Source: Anodontia alba
Taxonomy: Eukaryota > Mollusca > Bivalvia > Lucinida > Lucinidae
DNA: 64,000 bases
Direction: 5' to 3'
Assembly (NCBI GenBank): GCA_964016985.1
Contig: OZ024826.1
Location: 63,618,910 to 63,682,909, forward strand
The notes beneath the pieces were generated by a model that saw only the letters and a list, made by a program, of their open reading frames with translations, was not told where the DNA came from and did not search any database. The translations under genes and the position numbers were made by a program. This document shows, in pieces, positions 54,281 to 63,347 of this stretch. Every line of letters starts with the position of its first letter. The stretch's first letter is position 1.

Positions 54281-55759
54281 TTAATAAGCTCCGGTATCTC
54301 GTAAGATTTTAATTGGGGTAGACTGGGCATAGTCACTATTTAGTGACACAAAACCATCTGATAAGAATGGTTCATAAATCTCCATAACAGAATCAGTCTC
54401 AGGCCTTTCAGTCTGGATAGGATCTTCCTCCTTAACACATGACTGTGGTTTTGACCATAAAGAGGTAAGGCCAGTAGGTTTAAGCCCCTCTTGTTTTTCT
54501 TTCTTTCTTTTCAAATGTAAACATTCAGATATAATATGACCTGTCTTTTTGCAATAATTGCAAATTGGTTGAGATAAGGGATTTTGATCTTTATTTTCAC
54601 CAGAAGGTTTGGGTTTGGGAGTAATTGTTTGGCTATGACTACCAGGTGGATTACTAGGACTATGTTTGGATCCTGAATGTGGGAAAAATGGTCTTCTAGA
54701 GGGATTTGACTTATTAATAAAGGAAACTTTATGTGTTAAAGCATAATCATCTGCAAGTTGAGCTGCAGCTTCCAAAGTTTCAACCTGTTTCTCATCTAAA
54801 AAGGACTTAATGTCTGAATTTATGCACCTTTTGAACTCCTCTACAAGCATGAGCTGCCTAAGTTTTTCATCATCGGAGCCAATTTTCTTTGAAGAGCACC
54901 ACCTATCAAATAGCTGTTCTTTAGTTCTAGCAAATTCTACATAGGTCTGCTCATTTTCTTTCTTACAGTTCCTAAATTTTTGCCTGTAAGCCTCAGGGAC
55001 CAACTCATAAGCCTTAAAAATTAATTCCTTTACAGTATCATAACTGGAGCTCTGCTGGACAGTCAGCTGAGTATAAATTTCTCGAGCCTTCCCAATTATA
55101 ACACTTTGCAAAAGCAAGGTCCAATGCTCTTTTGGCCATTTTAAATTTTCTGCTACTTTTTCAAAATGAAGAAAATATCTGTCAACCTCTTTTTCCTGAA
55201 ATGGAGGAACTAATCTGATGTGTTTGGTAACATCAATATGAGTGCCAGAGTCTAAAGGTTGCCGTTTTACCGTCATGTTTTGCATTTCTAATTCTTTCAT
55301 TCTTAATTCTGTATCAAATTTTATTTTTTCCCTTTCTATCTGAATTTGTCTTTCTTTTTCTTTCTCTCTCTCTTCCATTTCCATTCTTTCTTTCTGCACT
55401 CTTTCTTCCATTTCAATTCTTTCTTTCTGAACTCTTTCTTCCATTTCCATTCTTTCCTTCTGCATTTGTCTTTCTTGTTCTAATCTTAATTTTTCTAACT
55501 CAATTTGCTTCTGAATTTCAAGCTCTTGCATTTGCAAATCTGTCTGAGTTACGAGAACAAGAGACAAAGCAGAAGAATCAAGAATTTCCTTATCAACCAA
55601 AAACTGAACCAAAATATTTTTTATTTCCTGTTTTAACATGGACTTATTGACAGTAGTTAATTCATAGTGAGCAGCAATGTCCAACAAATCTGACTTTTTG
55701 GCCAAATTTAACAGCTCCTGCGAAGGCGCAGCTATGAAAGCTTGAAGGTCAAACGACAT
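54281..55759 (-). CDS. Gypsy-type gag with protease start
   Basis: 492 residues from an ATG at 55759. Forms the virus-like particle, by family. Residues ~70-160 are a long charged coiled coil built of repeated KERMEMEERVQ-type 11-residue units. The capsid-like part (~175-330) includes PPFQEKEVDRYFLHFEKVA. A CCHC zinc knuckle, CNYCKKTGHIISEC, is at ~400-413. The frame runs into protease: the active-site DTG (489-491) is followed by Ala-Tyr-region residues and a TAA at 54281-54283. The same frame then stays open through the rest of protease into pol. The stop either is a single-base lesion or has to be read through; I favour a lesion, because it cuts the protease domain. Confidence 0.9.
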   Translation of the reverse strand: MSFDLQAFIAAPSQELLNLAKKSDLLDIAAHYELTTVNKSMLKQEIKNILVQFLVDKEILDSSALSLVLVTQTDLQMQELEIQKQIELEKLRLEQERQMQKERMEMEERVQKERIEMEERVQKERMEMEEREKEKERQIQIEREKIKFDTELRMKELEMQNMTVKRQPLDSGTHIDVTKHIRLVPPFQEKEVDRYFLHFEKVAENLKWPKEHWTLLLQSVIIGKAREIYTQLTVQQSSSYDTVKELIFKAYELVPEAYRQKFRNCKKENEQTYVEFARTKEQLFDRWCSSKKIGSDDEKLRQLMLVEEFKRCINSDIKSFLDEKQVETLEAAAQLADDYALTHKVSFINKSNPSRRPFFPHSGSKHSPSNPPGSHSQTITPKPKPSGENKDQNPLSQPICNYCKKTGHIISECLHLKRKKEKQEGLKPTGLTSLWSKPQSCVKEEDPIQTERPETDSVMEIYEPFLSDGFVSLNSDYAQSTPIKILRDTGAY

Positions 55760-55977
55760 GATTGCTTTTTGCTGGTTTTATCAAGTAAATTTATCAATCA
55801 GAGTTTATTTGTTGATATTTTTCAAAAGTCAATACTTGCTTTTTTATTATTTACTTATATTTTTTTTTTTTGAAAGTCAATACTTGTTTTTTATCAAAAT
55901 AAGGAATTTTTATATATTTACTATTTTTTATTTATTTTTTTAAAGTCAATACTTGTTTTAGCTCAAGAAAATGTTCG

Positions 55978-55995
55978 ATCGCGGATGAGCCCCCA
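55978..55995 (-). promoter_or_regulatory. Primer binding site, tRNA-Pro-like
   Basis: On the minus strand TGGGGGCTCATCCGCGAT, five bases inside the 5' LTR. It agrees with the known tRNA-Pro primer site of vertebrate gammaretroviruses at 16 of 18 bases. Confidence 0.7.
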
Positions 55996-56000
55996 ATTTC

Positions 56001-56590
56001 TGTTACGAGCCAGGCGTAACGATAAAGAAATGAAAGTGAAACTAGCAACAAGCTTTAAATTATTAACAATATTTATTCCACAAAAAAAAAATAAGACAAG
56101 ATTCAAAACAAAAGAATGTAAGTAGACAGTACCTTTCAAGTTTATGTCACAAAGTCCCTCTGAAATAATCCATGAGAATTTATAAAACAAATCCTTTGAA
56201 TATCAGTTTCTGATCCCACAATTTAATGTTCCTGAATTCAGAATTTAAGTCCAGAATGAATAAAATAGTAAAGTAATCCAGTATAGAATAATTTCCAGTG
56301 AAAGTATACAAAGATGCCCAGATGAAAATCTGTTCTCCTTATATAATATCAAAGAAGGTTCTAGAAAAAGAATTTACTACAAGCATCTCTTATTTTCCAG
56401 TTCCAATCAAGAAACTTCTAAATCTTCCATGACATTCCAAAAACAACTCAGTCCAGAATCAAGGACGTAAACATCATGTTATTGTAAACATGTTCTAGAA
56501 AGTCATTTTTGGAAACATAGTAAACAAAGCTATTTATGGAAACATAGTAAACATGTTGTTTAAAAAAACTGAACACCCTGTCATATAACA
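56001..56590 (-). repeat. 5' LTR of the gypsy-type element
   Basis: 590 bp, TGTTACGAGCC ... CATATAACA. It contains the promoter for gag-pol by position; 'ctccttatataatatc' (~56334) could hold a TATA box on either strand. Confidence 0.93.
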
Positions 56591-58011
56591 ACGGCCTCAT
56601 CAGACAGTTGGTGTCAATCGACCATTCCCAGTTTGGCTTCGTCCCAGGAAGAGGCATTACAGACGCAATCTTTGTTGTCAGGCAGCTGCAAGAGAAGTAT
56701 CTAGCTGCCAACAAGAGATTCTACATGGCTTTCTTAGACCTAAAGAAGGCGTTTGATCGAGTACCTCGGAAGGTCATCTGGTGGGCGCTGAGAAAACTTG
56801 GTGTGGAGGAGTGGATTGTGCGACTGGTGCAGGGGATGTATGCAAATGCGGGGAGCCGTGTCCGTGTTGGTGAGGGGTACAGTGAAGAGTTTGAAGTGAA
56901 GGTTGGTGTTCACCAAGGATCAGTACTCAGCCCACTGCTCTTCATCATTGTGCTTGAAGCCTTATCATGAGAGTTCCGCTCTGGGGTCCCCTGGGAAGAC
57001 CTCTATGCTGATGACCTTGTTATCATCGCTGAATCGCTTGAGGAATGTGTCAGGAGGCTCTTGACATGGAAAGAAGCAATGGAGAAGAAAGGACTGAGAG
57101 TAAATGCAGGAAAGACAAAGATTATGATCTGCAGTACTGGACTGGACCTCCTGCAGAGTTCAGGCGAGTTTCCATGCGCCGTCTGTCGCACTGGAGTGGG
57201 CAGCAACAGCATCTTCTGCAATGGCTGCAAGCACTGGGTGCACAAGAAATGCAGTGGGCTCAAGCGTTTGAGAAAAGACCCTGACTACAGATGTACACGG
57301 TGCCAGGGAACTGCACGCCCCTTGGATGGCAGACCACAGAAGGAAGTCCAGGTCGGCCCTGAGAAGCTTGAGGTGGTAGCTTCCTTTTGCTACTTAGGAG
57401 ACATGCTCTCGGCAGCAGGTGGCTGTGAACTTTCAACCAAAACACGTGTGAAAACCGCCTGGAAGAAGTTCAAGGATCTGCTACCAGTTCTCTCTTCACG
57501 CCACCTCTCTTTCAAAACATGTGGCCGTGTGTACAGCTCTTGTGTGTGGAGCGCAATGCTCCATGCAAGCGAGACTTGGCCACTGACAAAGTCAAACCTC
57601 CAGTGTCTGCAGCAAAACGACAGGGCAATGATCAGACAGATCTGCAATGTCAGACCGCAAGATATTGTCACCACCAGGTCCAATGAGCTACTTGTGCGGC
57701 TTGGCATCGAGGATCTGGACCTCATTCTGAAGGAGAGAAGACTCCGATGGTATGGACATGTGGAACGCTCCAATGGTGCAGTCAAGACAGCCTTTGACAT
57801 ACAGGTTGATGGAAAGCGTGGGCCTGGGAGGCCCAAGATGACATGGAAACAGCTGACAGAGAGGGATTGCAGAGAGTGGAAGCTCTCGGACATCAACTCT
57901 CATGATAGACATTCCTGGAGATCTGGTATGAGATCTGCCATGCGTGCAGCAAGCCAGCTATCTGGAAGGGGGCCCACTGGTGTGGATGTTGCCCCTGTAC
58001 CTGCACGTTAA
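56591..58011 (+). pseudogene. LINE L1 reverse transcriptase part 2, PHD finger and C-terminal domain
   Basis: RT resumes with SIDHSQFGFVPGRGITDAIF, FYMAFLDLKKAFDRVPRKVI (first catalytic Asp), VGVHQGSVLSPLLFIIVLEA, a TGA at 56968-56970, then LYADDLVIIAES with YADD intact (57004-57015) and GLRVNAGKTKIMIC. A cysteine-rich finger follows (57175-57303). Then come the thumb-like VVASFCYLGDMLSAAGGCEL and the C-terminal SAMLHASETWPLTKSNLQCL, RRLRWYGHVERSN and GKRGPGRPKMTW. The frame closes at 58009-58011. Apart from the TGA this half is one open frame, so the LINE decayed only lightly. Confidence 0.9.
57175..57303 (+). other. PHD-like C4HC3 zinc finger inside LINE L1
   Basis: Cys/His pattern C-x2-C-x10-C-x2-C-x4-H-x2-C-x13-C-x2-C: CAVC, CNGCKHWVHKKC and CTRC. 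Spacing and the W two residues before the His fit a PHD finger. PHD fingers in host proteins often bind histone H3 tails. Position: between the RT palm end (NAGKTK) and the YLGD thumb segment. Confidence 0.82.
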
Positions 58012-58045
58012 TCAAAAATCCGATTATGATATGATGATATATGAA

Positions 58046-60280
58046 TGAATGTGTCTCCCTGAACTGAATCGGATAGTATCCATTCTAAACAAACTAGAGC
58101 TTGTCTTTAGCTTAGTTAACAAGCGCAGAGTTGAAATACTTCCAAGTATTCATATAGTCGTTACACGCTGAATACTGAAATGCTGTTAAAATTGTTTAGG
58201 AAAATTTTTAATCTATAACATAACATGACGGGTCGGTAATGTTAGTAAGATTTAGACCTGAAACGTAGCGAGAAAGGTCAATGTAAACATAAAAGCAAGT
58301 TCAGCATGATAATTAATGAAGATAGATATATAAATTTTGGTTATTATATATTATCTCCAAATATTGTCAAATAATCTTAATGGTATTATAAAGCATAAAT
58401 GCTAAGCGAAAGTTCATTTACCGAATGTATAATCGGACAACTTCCGGTATGTTCAAAATCGTATCATGAAATAGTAAGATCTGACCAGAAACGTAGGTGC
58501 GGTACTAACTACGTTGTGAAGTTAATATAAACGAACTCTATATTATGAATTGAGACAGTGCATTTCATGACCCATCGAAACATCTTGAAATGACTTATGG
58601 TATCTAAGGTATAATTATCCAGCTTCGGAAATGATATTTATTTATATATATGGATCTTTATCTTGAAGCGAACGGTATATCAAGATAGTATTCTTTCCAT
58701 TACTCGCAAACAGAACTTGAATTCTTATAGCAAGAAGAACTGTTGATCCCTTTAACAAATGTAATCATAAAAGGGTATAGAGATAATGAAATATTTTATT
58801 TATTTCATTAGCAAATCGTAATTAAATATGTTTTCCCCATTGTCTAAACCTACAACGTATAGAGTAGGACAAGGGAATGATTAATTTGAATATAATGGTA
58901 TCTGCTATTTTGAGGTAAACTATTCGTTACGTTAATTACCATCTAAGCATTTTATATAAATATTTTGCCCATTGTCTTAAGCTTAAACGTACAGTGTAGG
59001 ACAAAGGGATGATTAATTTGAATATAATTATATCTGCTATTTTGAGGTAAACTATTGTTACGTTAATTACCCTCTAAGCATTTTATATACATGTATATAA
59101 GATCTATGCCTTCGAAGTGTTTAGACCTAAGAAATAATTGACTGTGACGGTTTCTGAATGGTTACATAGCCAATTAATTAATTAAGTAGACAAACTATAT
59201 ATAATATGTAATTTAGGCAATAATAATCAGTCACGTACTGGATAAATTAATGCCTTTACTGAAAATCTATCCATTTGTCTATTCCAAGGGTCCGAGTAAA
59301 CTTTGATTGACATGGACTCTTGTTATAAGTGTAAATAGTAGAGGCATTAGAGCTAGTCAAAGCAAACTATTCCTCAATAATAGATAATGTAGACCTATAC
59401 TATACGTAGATTAGGTCTATCTGTTTATAAGTTTCATACCTTCCTTAAATAATTTCCGATCGTAATCATAGTAAAATTATTGTTCCCAGATGAAGAATCT
59501 TCAGCGTAATAAATTCTACAACTGAGACAAATTTATCTGGAACATTACTATCGTAGTCTTAGATGATCCAGAAGGAAAATGAAAGGCACAGAAAGAGCGT
59601 ATTGAATTATATATGCCTTAATAAATGATTTTCTTCTTATTAATTATTTTATTCCAGAGTTCAGACAGGGCATGACTGACCTAGACTCTTTATATAATTA
59701 ATCAATAGATCAATTCCTAATTAGTAAGGATCAGTTATCTAATTCGTCTAGATTTTTGATACTTTATGAATGTAATAACAGAAAGCAGAGAGGATCGACT
59801 GCTGCTTTCTACATCTAACTTATTCCCTAGACTGCATGCTGATACATATCGCGAGCATGCAGAAAAAACTTGGGAGGAAAGAAGAAATAATTAGATTCCG
59901 TGTATATTTTTCTTCTTTGAAAATAACAATAATTTTATGGAATTCACCTTTGCCTTGGAGCCGAATAAGGTGAATACCCAAAGAAGTTAATCTCTTTCTA
60001 GTGAATAAAGAGAGAGATAAGTTATTTTAAATATAGATAGAAGCACCTGCTATACTTAGTCAATGAATTGCAAATTTGATCATAACCGATAATTCTTAAT
60101 TCATTTACCAAGAATAAATAAATACATATATATATACCTAGAATTCTAAGTCTACTTCAGAAATGACTGGACAGAATTCTACAATATAAGAGGCTACTAA
60201 GTATTCGAACCCATCTCTGTCATTCTATAACCTGTAACCCAAGGTTTGACTTGTCTATGATGCTCTATGAGCAGTAATAT
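58046..60280 (-). other. Decayed DIRS E RNase H/RT/gag region with local duplications
   Basis: No open frame. AT-rich sequence aligned in pieces to copies C and D. 58840-59095 contains a ~128-bp tandem duplication ('ggatgattaatttgaatataat', 'tttgaggtaaactattgttacgttaattacc'). From ~59980 a ~346-400 bp segment is duplicated ('ttaatctctttctag', 'gaattctaagtct', 'ggtattcgaacc'). Confidence 0.5.
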
Positions 60281-61615
60281 GTTGTTCGAGGACTAGTGAC
60301 TACTAGTCGGTCACTAGTAATCAGGCATAATGACCGGATACTAGTCTACATAACTACTGCCCGGTGAAATTCGCTAAAATCGGACGTTAATCTCTTTCTA
60401 GCTAATGACAGAGAGAAAACAAACATAAGTTAATTTAAAATATTAATAAAGAATTACACTCCTATAATAATGCAATGAATTATTTAAAATTCTAAGTCTG
60501 ATTCGGGAAAGACTGGATAGAATTCTATATATAAGTGGTTACTAGGTATTCGAACCAAACACTGTCATTTTATAACCTATATCCATTGACTTGACTTGTC
60601 TATAAAGCTCTATGAACATCAATAGATTGTTCGGGGACTAGTGACTGTTACCCAGTCACTAGTAATCCGACACAATGACTGGACACTAGAACTCGTAACT
60701 ATTGCCCAGTAGACATCACTAGTAATCCGATACAATGACTGGATACTAGTACTCATAACTATTTCCCAGTGGTATACACTAGTAAATGGACATATGACCG
60801 GACACTAGTACTCGTAACTGTTTTCCCGGTGAAGTCACTAATAATTCGACACAATGACCGGACACTAATACTCGTAACTGTTGCCCAGTAGGAGTCACTT
60901 ATAATGCGACACAATGACCGGACACTAGTAACCCGTAACTGTTGCCCGGTGAATTGTTTGTGTTGAGGTTTTACGGCCCAGTCAACCCAATGGGGTCATG
61001 TCGAGCGCGGTCAGTTTACCTAACCACACGTTTACTGGGCAGGCTTAGTCCTCTAAGCGGTTAACCAGTATTGTGCACATTCTTTCGCCAGAAACTGACA
61101 ACTGCCCTTCTTGAATCAGCGGAAGGGAGAGAATGACCGTAGAAAATATTTCATGATCAATCTCCAGGGAAGAATGTTGCCGACCTCGGCGGGGGTTGAA
61201 CCCGCGACCTCCTGGTCTCCAGTCGGACGGCGCATCCAACTGAGCCACCGAGGCCGGCGTTGCCCGGTGAAGTCACTAATAATTTGACACAATGACCGGA
61301 CACTAGTACTCGTAACTGTTGCCCGGTAGGAGTCACTAATAATGTGACACAATGACCGGACACTAGTACTCGTAACTGTTGCCCGGTAGGAGTAACTAGT
61401 AATCCGTCGCAATGACCGGACACTAGTACCCATGAATAATTGACTGGATGATAAATGCCTGGTGATTTTATCCCTGCCTGGATGCCCGGTGACTGGATGA
61501 CCGGTGACTGGTAAGGAATGCCCGGTGATTTTATCCATGCCTGGATGCCCGGTGACTGGTGACTGGTGAAGCTGATAATGAATGACTGGTGACCGGTGAC
61601 TGGTGCCTGGTGGAC
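60280..61615 (-). repeat. DIRS E gag minisatellite, expanded to a ~60-bp tandem repeat
   Basis: 60640-61430 repeats 'cgacacaatgaccggacactagtactcgtaactgttgcccggtgaagtcactaataat' about ten times with ACTAGT and CCGG palindromes. 61430-61615 keeps the older short GACTGGTGCCTGGT-type units. A SINE sits in it. Confidence 0.8.
60954..61258 (-). mobile_element. tRNA-derived SINE, family S1, in the DIRS E minisatellite
   Basis: Near-identical to the copy at 41479. Flanked by 13-bp GTTGCCCGGTGAA at 60941-60953 and 61259-61271. A-box TGGCTCAGTTGG and B-box GGGTTCAACCC on the minus strand. ~305 bp. Confidence 0.88.
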
Positions 61616-62330
61616 TTAGACTTATTTTGGATACTTAAGCATCCATAAGATGCCACCTTGATGGGTCTTACCCCGGCAGTATAGCCATATGGGGTGGGGC
61701 TCCCATCAGTAAAGAATTGTCGTATAACCCATAAGGGTTGACAAGTTCTTTACTAATCTTTACTAATCAGCTTCTCCACCATAGAAATCTTCGCCAACTC
61801 GTAGTTCTCTGCAAGATATCCAGTAATAGTCCAGGTATAGCATGTCGCATCGCTGAATAACCTGGAACAAAAAGAAACAAGTTAAAATTTTTGATATAAG
61901 AACACGACTTCCGAACCGACCGCACACGAGCATTGTGCCGATTATAGCGAGAGTCGCAAAAACGCATGTCGTGAAGAGCCAGTCAATAAATGCAAGAAAT
62001 CGACAATCGAAAATTTCAAATAATAACATGGATAGTGAAAGGAGTGATAAAGAAACAAAAGAAACACAAGGATACAGAAATTTATCCATGAAGAAAAGAA
62101 ATAATCCGAATTTCTTTCACAGGTAAAAACCCCTTGTTGATTTTCTTTGTCCACAGAAAAGAAACTGACACGTGATCTATTAAGCGGGAAGAGTTACGTC
62201 ATACAGGTAACTGCCTAAGGGACCTTCTGGTTTAAGACTATGACTGAAAGGTCGTTTTTTCTGCGGAAGGTGTGAAAAACAGAATGGAATAGCACATTAT
62301 CTATAGGTTAATGTATTGTGCAGTTAAAAT
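61616..62330 (-). other. DIRS E gag start (decayed) and 5' terminal repeat
   Basis: 61640-61740 holds the gag leader 'gatgggtcttaccccggcagtatagcc'. 61850-61960 corresponds to the Cys/His module but is degenerate. 62150-62330 is the terminal repeat, with CACGTG (62170) and TTACGTCA (~62194), matching copies A and B. No intact protein. Confidence 0.6.
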
Positions 62331-63347
62331 AAGAAGACCAAGACAGTTCTAAATCTCTCAACCGAGTTTCACTGTCTTACTGTATTGCTGACCCCTTTTG
62401 AGGATGGGATTGGGGCAGCGGTAGGGGCTGTTGCAGGATTAGATCCATTTAAGTATTCTACTGTTACCATTTTTATCAAGACTTTTGACTAGACACCAAA
62501 CATGGCAACATAAATCTCTCAACCGAGTTTCACTGTCTTACGGTATTGCTGACCCCTTTTGAGGATGGGATTGGGGCAGCGGTAGGGGCTGTTGCAGGAT
62601 TAGATCCATTTAAGTATTCTACTGTTACCATTTTAATCAAAACTTTTGACTAGACACCAAACATGGCAACATTTGGTAGCTGATCCCTTTCACAGATGAG
62701 GTCTGGATGGGGGTCAAGAATGGAAAGGGAACAGGTGAAGGCATGCGCATACCCATATGGTCATAGTACAGTTCTGGCTTGTACACAGGCATGAGAATGG
62801 AGCTGAAAGGCCAATCCTGAAAAGCCAAGTGTATATGGGCTACAAAACCTCACTGAGGGGAAAAGCCACCTGGGCAAAACTTCAGCACATACTGTTTTCT
62901 TCTACATTCATTTTACTGTTTACTGCAGTCAGTTTTTATGCTATAAACTTAATTTCCAAGTGTTCAGCCATGTAATAATTAGTTTGTAAATTGACATGAT
63001 TCTTAAATATACAGTTACACTTGAGCTGTGGTATGAGAAAAATGTTTTTTGGGGTATAATACAAACAGTAAAGATACAGACCGGCTAGTGCAGCCATGTA
63101 ACCTGATAAGGGCCTTTTCCATACACCAATCTATTCTACACTATCCAAAGATTCTGTAAGCTGAGTCAAGACATAGACTGCAGTCTGATTAGGCCTGCAT
63201 ATGACACAAAGACCAATTTCCCTGTGGCTCAGCTCAGGGTTGTATCAGCAAAATTATTTGGGAGCTATTTGATGGCAAGCACTATGTTTTTGTAGGGGTA
63301 GTGGTGTTTAGTTTTAGTTGAATCCTGTGGGTGGTAGGGTTTCATAA
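62331..63347. repeat. Intronic sequence with a 161-bp direct duplication
   Basis: 62351-62511 and 62512-62672 are direct copies with very few differences ('aaatctctcaaccgagtttcactgtctta' to 'ctagacaccaaacatggcaaca'). 62673-62730 has a partial, more diverged third copy of the 'ctgatcccttt' part. No exon found in 62673-63347. Confidence 0.7.

Larger units (their letters stand above)
50234..56590 (-). mobile_element. Ty3/gypsy-type LTR retrotransposon with integrase upstream of RT (Gmr1-like), 6.36 kb
   Basis: Two ~590-bp LTRs (98% alike by eye), TGTTA...TAACA ends, a 4-bp ACGG target duplication (50230-50233 and 56591-56594), a tRNA-Pro-like primer site, a purine-rich tract, and gag and pol on the minus strand. 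The pol domain order is protease - integrase - RT - RNase H. Ordinary Ty3/gypsy elements have integrase last; the order seen here is that of the Gmr1-like group, first described from deuterostomes. The two coding defects I see are one in-frame stop in protease and a lost aspartate in RT, so the copy is fairly young but not autonomous. Confidence 0.93.
48110..58045 (+). mobile_element. LINE L1: RTE-like non-LTR retrotransposon with a PHD finger, split by a gypsy-type element
   Basis: Starts after a T22 run (48110-48131) and ends in a short ATGAT-type microsatellite (~58020-58045), as many RTE-like LINEs do in place of poly(A). It encodes an apurinic-type endonuclease, RT and a C-terminal domain in one order, with a PHD-like finger behind the RT palm. 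It is split at 50230/56591 by the element at 50234-56590, with a 4-bp ACGG duplication. No target-site duplication of the LINE itself was found. Clade assignment by motif style only. Confidence 0.8.
44572..62330 (-). mobile_element. DIRS-like element copy E, decayed, carrying four other elements
   Basis: Both termini are present. The left (3') end has TGAAGTTTTTTAAAAGTAAA, the terminal repeat and an internal complementary region (44834-44927). The right (5') end is AGCACATTATCTATAGGTTA then ATGTATTGTGCAGTTAAAAT at 62330. Inside are a mariner (45044-46392), LINE L1 with the gypsy-type element (48110-58045) and a SINE (60954-61258). Without these about 6 kb remains, the same as copy D. The interior is AT-rich and closed in all frames. 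Recognisable pieces: 'gacatggactcttgttataa' (~59310) and 'gacctatactatacgtagattaggtctat' (~59390), matching gag of copies C and D. Confidence 0.78.

Noticed and set aside
57390..57896. Minus-strand 168-codon open frame
   Set aside because: Antisense of the LINE L1 C-terminal domain.
62637..62828. Possible upstream ETFDH exon (proline-rich minus-strand frame)
   Set aside because: No similarity to ETF-QO and no fitting splice sites in the right phase; partly made of the duplicated 161-bp repeat.
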